NCBI GenBank assembly: GCA_949295395.1
Contig: CASFLB010000035.1
Location: 1 to 10,939, forward strand
Direction: 5' to 3'
Length of the DNA stretch: 10,939 nucleotides
From: an uncultured Pseudomonadota bacterium
Lineage (GTDB): Bacteria; Pseudomonadota; Alphaproteobacteria; RF32; CAG-239
This document shows positions 10,284 to 10,939 of the stretch, one piece after another. The notes beneath the pieces were generated by a model, which was not told the origin of the DNA, made no database searches, and saw only the letters and a program-made list of their open reading frames with translations. The translations under genes and the position numbers were made by a program. Numbering within the stretch: position 1 is the first letter of the stretch; every line of letters starts with the position of its first letter.

Positions 10284-10939
10284 ATGGAATTAAGCAAAGA
10301 ACAAATCAGAGAAATCATTGCACGCCGCGTTGCCAAAGAATTGCATGAAGGCGACTATGTTACCCTAGGCATTGGTCTACCGACTGAAACGGCAAATTAT
10401 ATACCTGAAGAAATGCACGTTATGATTCAATCAGAAAACGGCTTAATCGGGGTCGGAGCTAAGGCCCAAGGCGAGAACATCTGCCGCACATCAATTAACG
10501 CCGGAGGCATTCCGGTCACCACCAAAAAAGGTGCCGTATTTTTTGACACGGCCACATCATTTTCGATGATAAGGGGTGGCCACGTCGATGTAACCGTTTT
10601 AGGAGCCTTACAGGTTGACGAAGAAGGTAATATTGCCAACTGGATGGTCCCAGGAGCCTTTGTTCCGGGAATGGGAGGCGCAATGGACCTGGTTGTGGGC
10701 GCAAAAAAAGTCATTGTTGCCATGGAACATATGGCTAAAAATCAAATAAAGATTTTGAAAAAATGTACCTTACCATTAACCGCCGCCCATGAAGTTGACT
10801 TAATTGTTACAGAACGCTGCGTCTTAAGAGTAACAAAGGAAGGACTTGTCTTAGAAGAAATTAATCCTTTATTTACGCTGGAAGATATCACCTCCACCGT
10901 AGAGGCCGATCTAATTATTCCAGATAGTTTGCAAAATAT
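10284..10939 (+). CDS. atoA: Acetate/acetoacetate-type CoA-transferase, subunit B (3'-truncated)
   Basis: The catalytic beta subunit of the same CoA-transferase. The active-site glutamate, which forms the glutamyl-CoA thioester in this family, is Glu51 in MIQSENGLIGVG, the expected SENG motif. The N-terminal IIARRVAKEL and GDYVTLGIGLPT, the FFDTATSFSMIRGGHVDVTVLGALQVD block and the GAMDLVVGAKKVIVAMEH block are all in family order. 218 codons are visible and the family is about 215-220 residues, so only a few codons lie beyond the window. The ATG at 10284 follows AAGGA by 10 nt, slightly long spacing. It is co-transcribed with subunit A. With fhs at the other end of the window it points to acetate/butyrate-type fermentation, though the two are not in one operon. 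Confidence 0.95.
   Translation, partial: MELSKEQIREIIARRVAKELHEGDYVTLGIGLPTETANYIPEEMHVMIQSENGLIGVGAKAQGENICRTSINAGGIPVTTKKGAVFFDTATSFSMIRGGHVDVTVLGALQVDEEGNIANWMVPGAFVPGMGGAMDLVVGAKKVIVAMEHMAKNQIKILKKCTLPLTAAHEVDLIVTERCVLRVTKEGLVLEEINPLFTLEDITSTVEADLIIPDSLQN

Overview
This AT-rich window (roughly 35-40% GC by eye) looks like a chromosomal stretch of an anaerobic or fermentative, probably host-associated Gram-negative bacterium. An alphaproteobacterium is my best guess. The reasons are the elongator tRNA-Met sequence type (acceptor strands GGCGGGG and CCTCGCT, ending ACCA), CCA encoded in all three tRNA genes, a lipoprotein signal, a C-terminal DVEYEVV tail on a small membrane protein, and formate-tetrahydrofolate ligase together with a two-subunit CoA-transferase of fermentative type. 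The taxonomy is inference; no 16S or other marker is present.

Layout. Positions 1-1590 (+) hold the 5'-truncated fhs gene. It converges on a minus-strand block: an isochorismatase-like hydrolase (1630-2178), a small unknown membrane protein (2321-2800) and a membrane-anchored GT92-like glycosyltransferase (2936-3868). Each is followed by a hairpin terminator. Positions 3969-4275 hold a tRNA-Lys(UUU) whose 3' end and terminator have been duplicated around a 114-bp GC-rich segment, which is the most unusual structure in the window. A small unknown plus-strand gene (4450-4773) shares a bidirectional terminator with a ClC-type chloride/proton transporter carrying two CBS domains (4831-6516, -). 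Next comes tRNA-Met(CAU).

Positions 6771-8390 (-) form a compact three-gene operon in the order unknown 195-aa protein, CPHC thioredoxin-fold lipoprotein, double ArsR-type regulator. The gaps are 16 and 11 nt, and a promoter precedes the first gene. Upstream are a small membrane protein (8460-8744) and a shortened chloramphenicol-acetyltransferase-like protein that lacks the catalytic HHxxxDG motif (8814-9254). tRNA-Val(UAC) follows at 9375-9450. A divergent plus-strand operon then begins: CoA-transferase subunit A (9624-10265) and subunit B (10284 to beyond the window edge).

How the genes fit together. Fhs (one-carbon/formate metabolism) and the acetate/acetoacetate-type CoA-transferase suggest a fermentative carbon economy. 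The three tRNA genes are independent units, each with its own promoter and terminator. The 6771-8390 operon may be a thiol- or redox-responsive envelope unit, but nothing in the sequence identifies its signal. I see no CRISPR array, IS transposase, rRNA gene or complete prophage.
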